From contig JAKAQQ010000042.1 in NCBI GenBank assembly GCA_021819635.1, positions 1 through 6,816 of the forward strand: a stretch of 6,816 nt of DNA, read 5' to 3'. The stretch is from Pseudomonadota bacterium (GTDB taxonomy: Bacteria > Pseudomonadota > Gammaproteobacteria > JAKAQQ01). The translations under genes and the position numbers were made by a program. The notes beneath the pieces were generated by a model, which saw nothing but the letters and a program-made list of their open reading frames with translations, ran no database searches and was not told where the DNA came from. Shown one piece after another: positions 5,730 to 6,816 of the stretch; the first letter of the stretch is position 1, and each line of letters starts with the position of its first letter.

Positions 5730-6816
5730 GTGACACGGGTGGCCCTCCTCGGCCGGCCGAACGTCGGCAAGTCGAGTCTCTTCAACCGTCTCGTGCGGGC
5801 GCGCCGTGCGCTCGTGGCCGACGAGCCCGGGGTCACCCGCGACCCGCTTGAGGCGTGGCTCGACTGCGGGGAGGCGGGCGGCCTCACGCTGATCGACACC
5901 GGCGGGCTCGACGCCGGGGACGACGCCCCGCTCGCGCGGGCGGTGGGCGCCTCCGCCCTCGAGGCCGCCCGCGGGGCCGACCTCAACCTCCTCATCCTCG
6001 ACGCGCGAACCGGGCCGACGCCCCGGGACCGGGAGCTTCTCCGCCGCCTGCGGCGCGCGGGGCACGAGCCGGTGGGCGTGGCCAACAAGGCGGAGGGCCT
6101 CGACGAGGAGGCGGTCCGCGCCGAGTTTGCCGAGCTTGGCCTGGCCGAACTTTTTGTCGTCTCCGCCCGGCGCGGGGCGGGTCTCGGGGCGCTCCGGGCG
6201 CTTCTGGCCGCCCGCGCCGCCCCGCCCGCGGCCGCGGGCGGAGAGAGGCCGCGCGTCGTCCTCCTGGGACGCCCGAACGCGGGGAAATCCACCCTCGTCA
6301 ACCGTCTGGCCGGGCGCGCGCGCGTCCTCACCGATCCCGTTCCGGGCACGACCCGCGACGCCGTCGAGGTGGAGATCGAACGCGACGGCGAACGCTGGCT
6401 CTTCGTCGACACCGCCGGGATCCGGCGCCGCTGGGCCCGGGCCCGGGCGGAAGCGCTCGAGCGGCACACCGTCCGCCGCGGGCTCGACGTGCTCGAGGAA
6501 GCCGATCTCGTGCTCCTCCTCGTCGACGCCCGCGCCGGGATCCACGAACAGGACGTGCGCCTGGCCGCGGCCGTGGCCGAACGTGGCCGGCCGCGGGTGA
6601 TCGCGCTCAACAAGTGGGACGGCCTGGACGAGCCCACGCGGCGGCTGCGCCGCCGGGAGGCCGCCGAGCGTTTCGCGTTCCTCGGGGCGGTGCCGGTGGT
6701 GACGCTCTCGGCCGCGACCGGCTCCGGTCTCGGAGGACTCGTGGCCGCGCTCCGCGCCGCACGGCGCGAGATCGAGAACCTCGATCTCGCGACCGGGCCG
6801 CTCAACCGCGTGCTCG
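5730..6816 (+). CDS. der: ribosome assembly GTPase Der (EngA), 5' part (3' end outside window)
   Basis: Der is an essential tandem-GTPase that binds the 50S precursor and supports its maturation. 362 codons are visible with no stop; both G domains are complete and the window ends as the C-terminal KH-like domain begins (PLNRVL, compare MLTRIM in E. coli). G domain 1: P-loop GRPNVGKS 8-15, PGVTRD 33-38, DTGG 56-59, NKAE 119-122 and SA 145-146. G domain 2: P-loop GRPNAGKS 180-187, PGTTRD 205-210, DTAG 227-230, NKWD 294-297, with a later LSA. Oddities: the first G4 motif has Glu for Asp, a variant I recall in some other proteobacterial Der; the second P-loop has Ala for Val; and the linker between the domains (about 160-174) is only about 15 residues, Ala/Pro-rich and without the acidic run of E. 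coli Der. GTG 5730 is fixed by AGGAG and the preceding in-frame stop. Confidence 0.98.
   Translation, partial: MTRVALLGRPNVGKSSLFNRLVRARRALVADEPGVTRDPLEAWLDCGEAGGLTLIDTGGLDAGDDAPLARAVGASALEAARGADLNLLILDARTGPTPRDRELLRRLRRAGHEPVGVANKAEGLDEEAVRAEFAELGLAELFVVSARRGAGLGALRALLAARAAPPAAAGGERPRVVLLGRPNAGKSTLVNRLAGRARVLTDPVPGTTRDAVEVEIERDGERWLFVDTAGIRRRWARARAEALERHTVRRGLDVLEEADLVLLLVDARAGIHEQDVRLAAAVAERGRPRVIALNKWDGLDEPTRRLRRREAAERFAFLGAVPVVTLSAATGSGLGGLVAALRAARREIENLDLATGPLNRVL

Noticed and set aside
5622..6805. Two long minus-strand open frames opposite der
   Set aside because: The plus strand encodes all G motifs of Der; the antisense products are Arg/Ser/Ala-rich and unrecognisable.
1..6816. CRISPR array, insertion sequence, tRNA or rRNA gene, defence or other undescribed system
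   Set aside because: I see no regularly spaced repeats, terminal inverted repeats, transposase motifs or RNA gene signatures; nearly all bases are covered by recognised housekeeping genes.

Overview
This window is a compact, all-forward housekeeping cluster from a bacterium of very high G+C (roughly 70 percent or more by eye). The gene order is argC (3' end) - ndk - rlmN - pilW/pilF - rodZ - yfgM - bamB - der (5' part). The run ndk, rlmN, pilF, rodZ, (ispG, hisS), yfgM, bamB, der is a well-known gene order of Gammaproteobacteria. With the type IV pilus pilotin and the BAM lipoprotein it points to a Gram-negative gammaproteobacterium. I cannot name the genus. Leucine is coded overwhelmingly by CTC, which may help place it.

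Layout. Positions 1-564 hold the C-terminal half of an N-acetyl-gamma-glutamyl-phosphate reductase (arginine biosynthesis, or the LysY-like variant). A 126-bp gap with a weak -10-like box and a GC-rich stem-loop leads into ndk. ndk, rlmN, pilW and rodZ then follow with every junction overlapping (19, 25 and 4 nt), so they read as one translationally coupled unit. A 60-bp gap at 3775-3834, with a second near-identical -10-like box, separates this unit from yfgM, bamB and der. yfgM and bamB overlap by 4 nt (TTGA), and der starts 9 nt after bamB with its Shine-Dalgarno overlapping the bamB stop. The der frame is open to the right edge.

How the genes fit together. The first unit joins nucleotide balancing (Ndk), rRNA/tRNA methylation for decoding accuracy (RlmN), type IV pilus secretin assembly (PilW/PilF) and cell-shape control through MreB (RodZ). 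The second joins envelope protein quality control (YfgM), outer-membrane protein insertion (BamB) and 50S ribosome assembly (Der). They share growth-linked expression more than one pathway.

The main peculiarities are these: ispG and hisS are absent from the rodZ-yfgM junction; Der has an NKAE in place of NKxD in its first G domain, a GRPNAGKS second P-loop and a very short non-acidic inter-domain linker; RodZ has His where the family usually has the second MreB-contact aromatic; and six of seven visible starts are GTG or TTG. I found no CRISPR array, mobile element, RNA gene or convincing undescribed system. The large minus-strand open frames are shadows of high-GC coding sequence.
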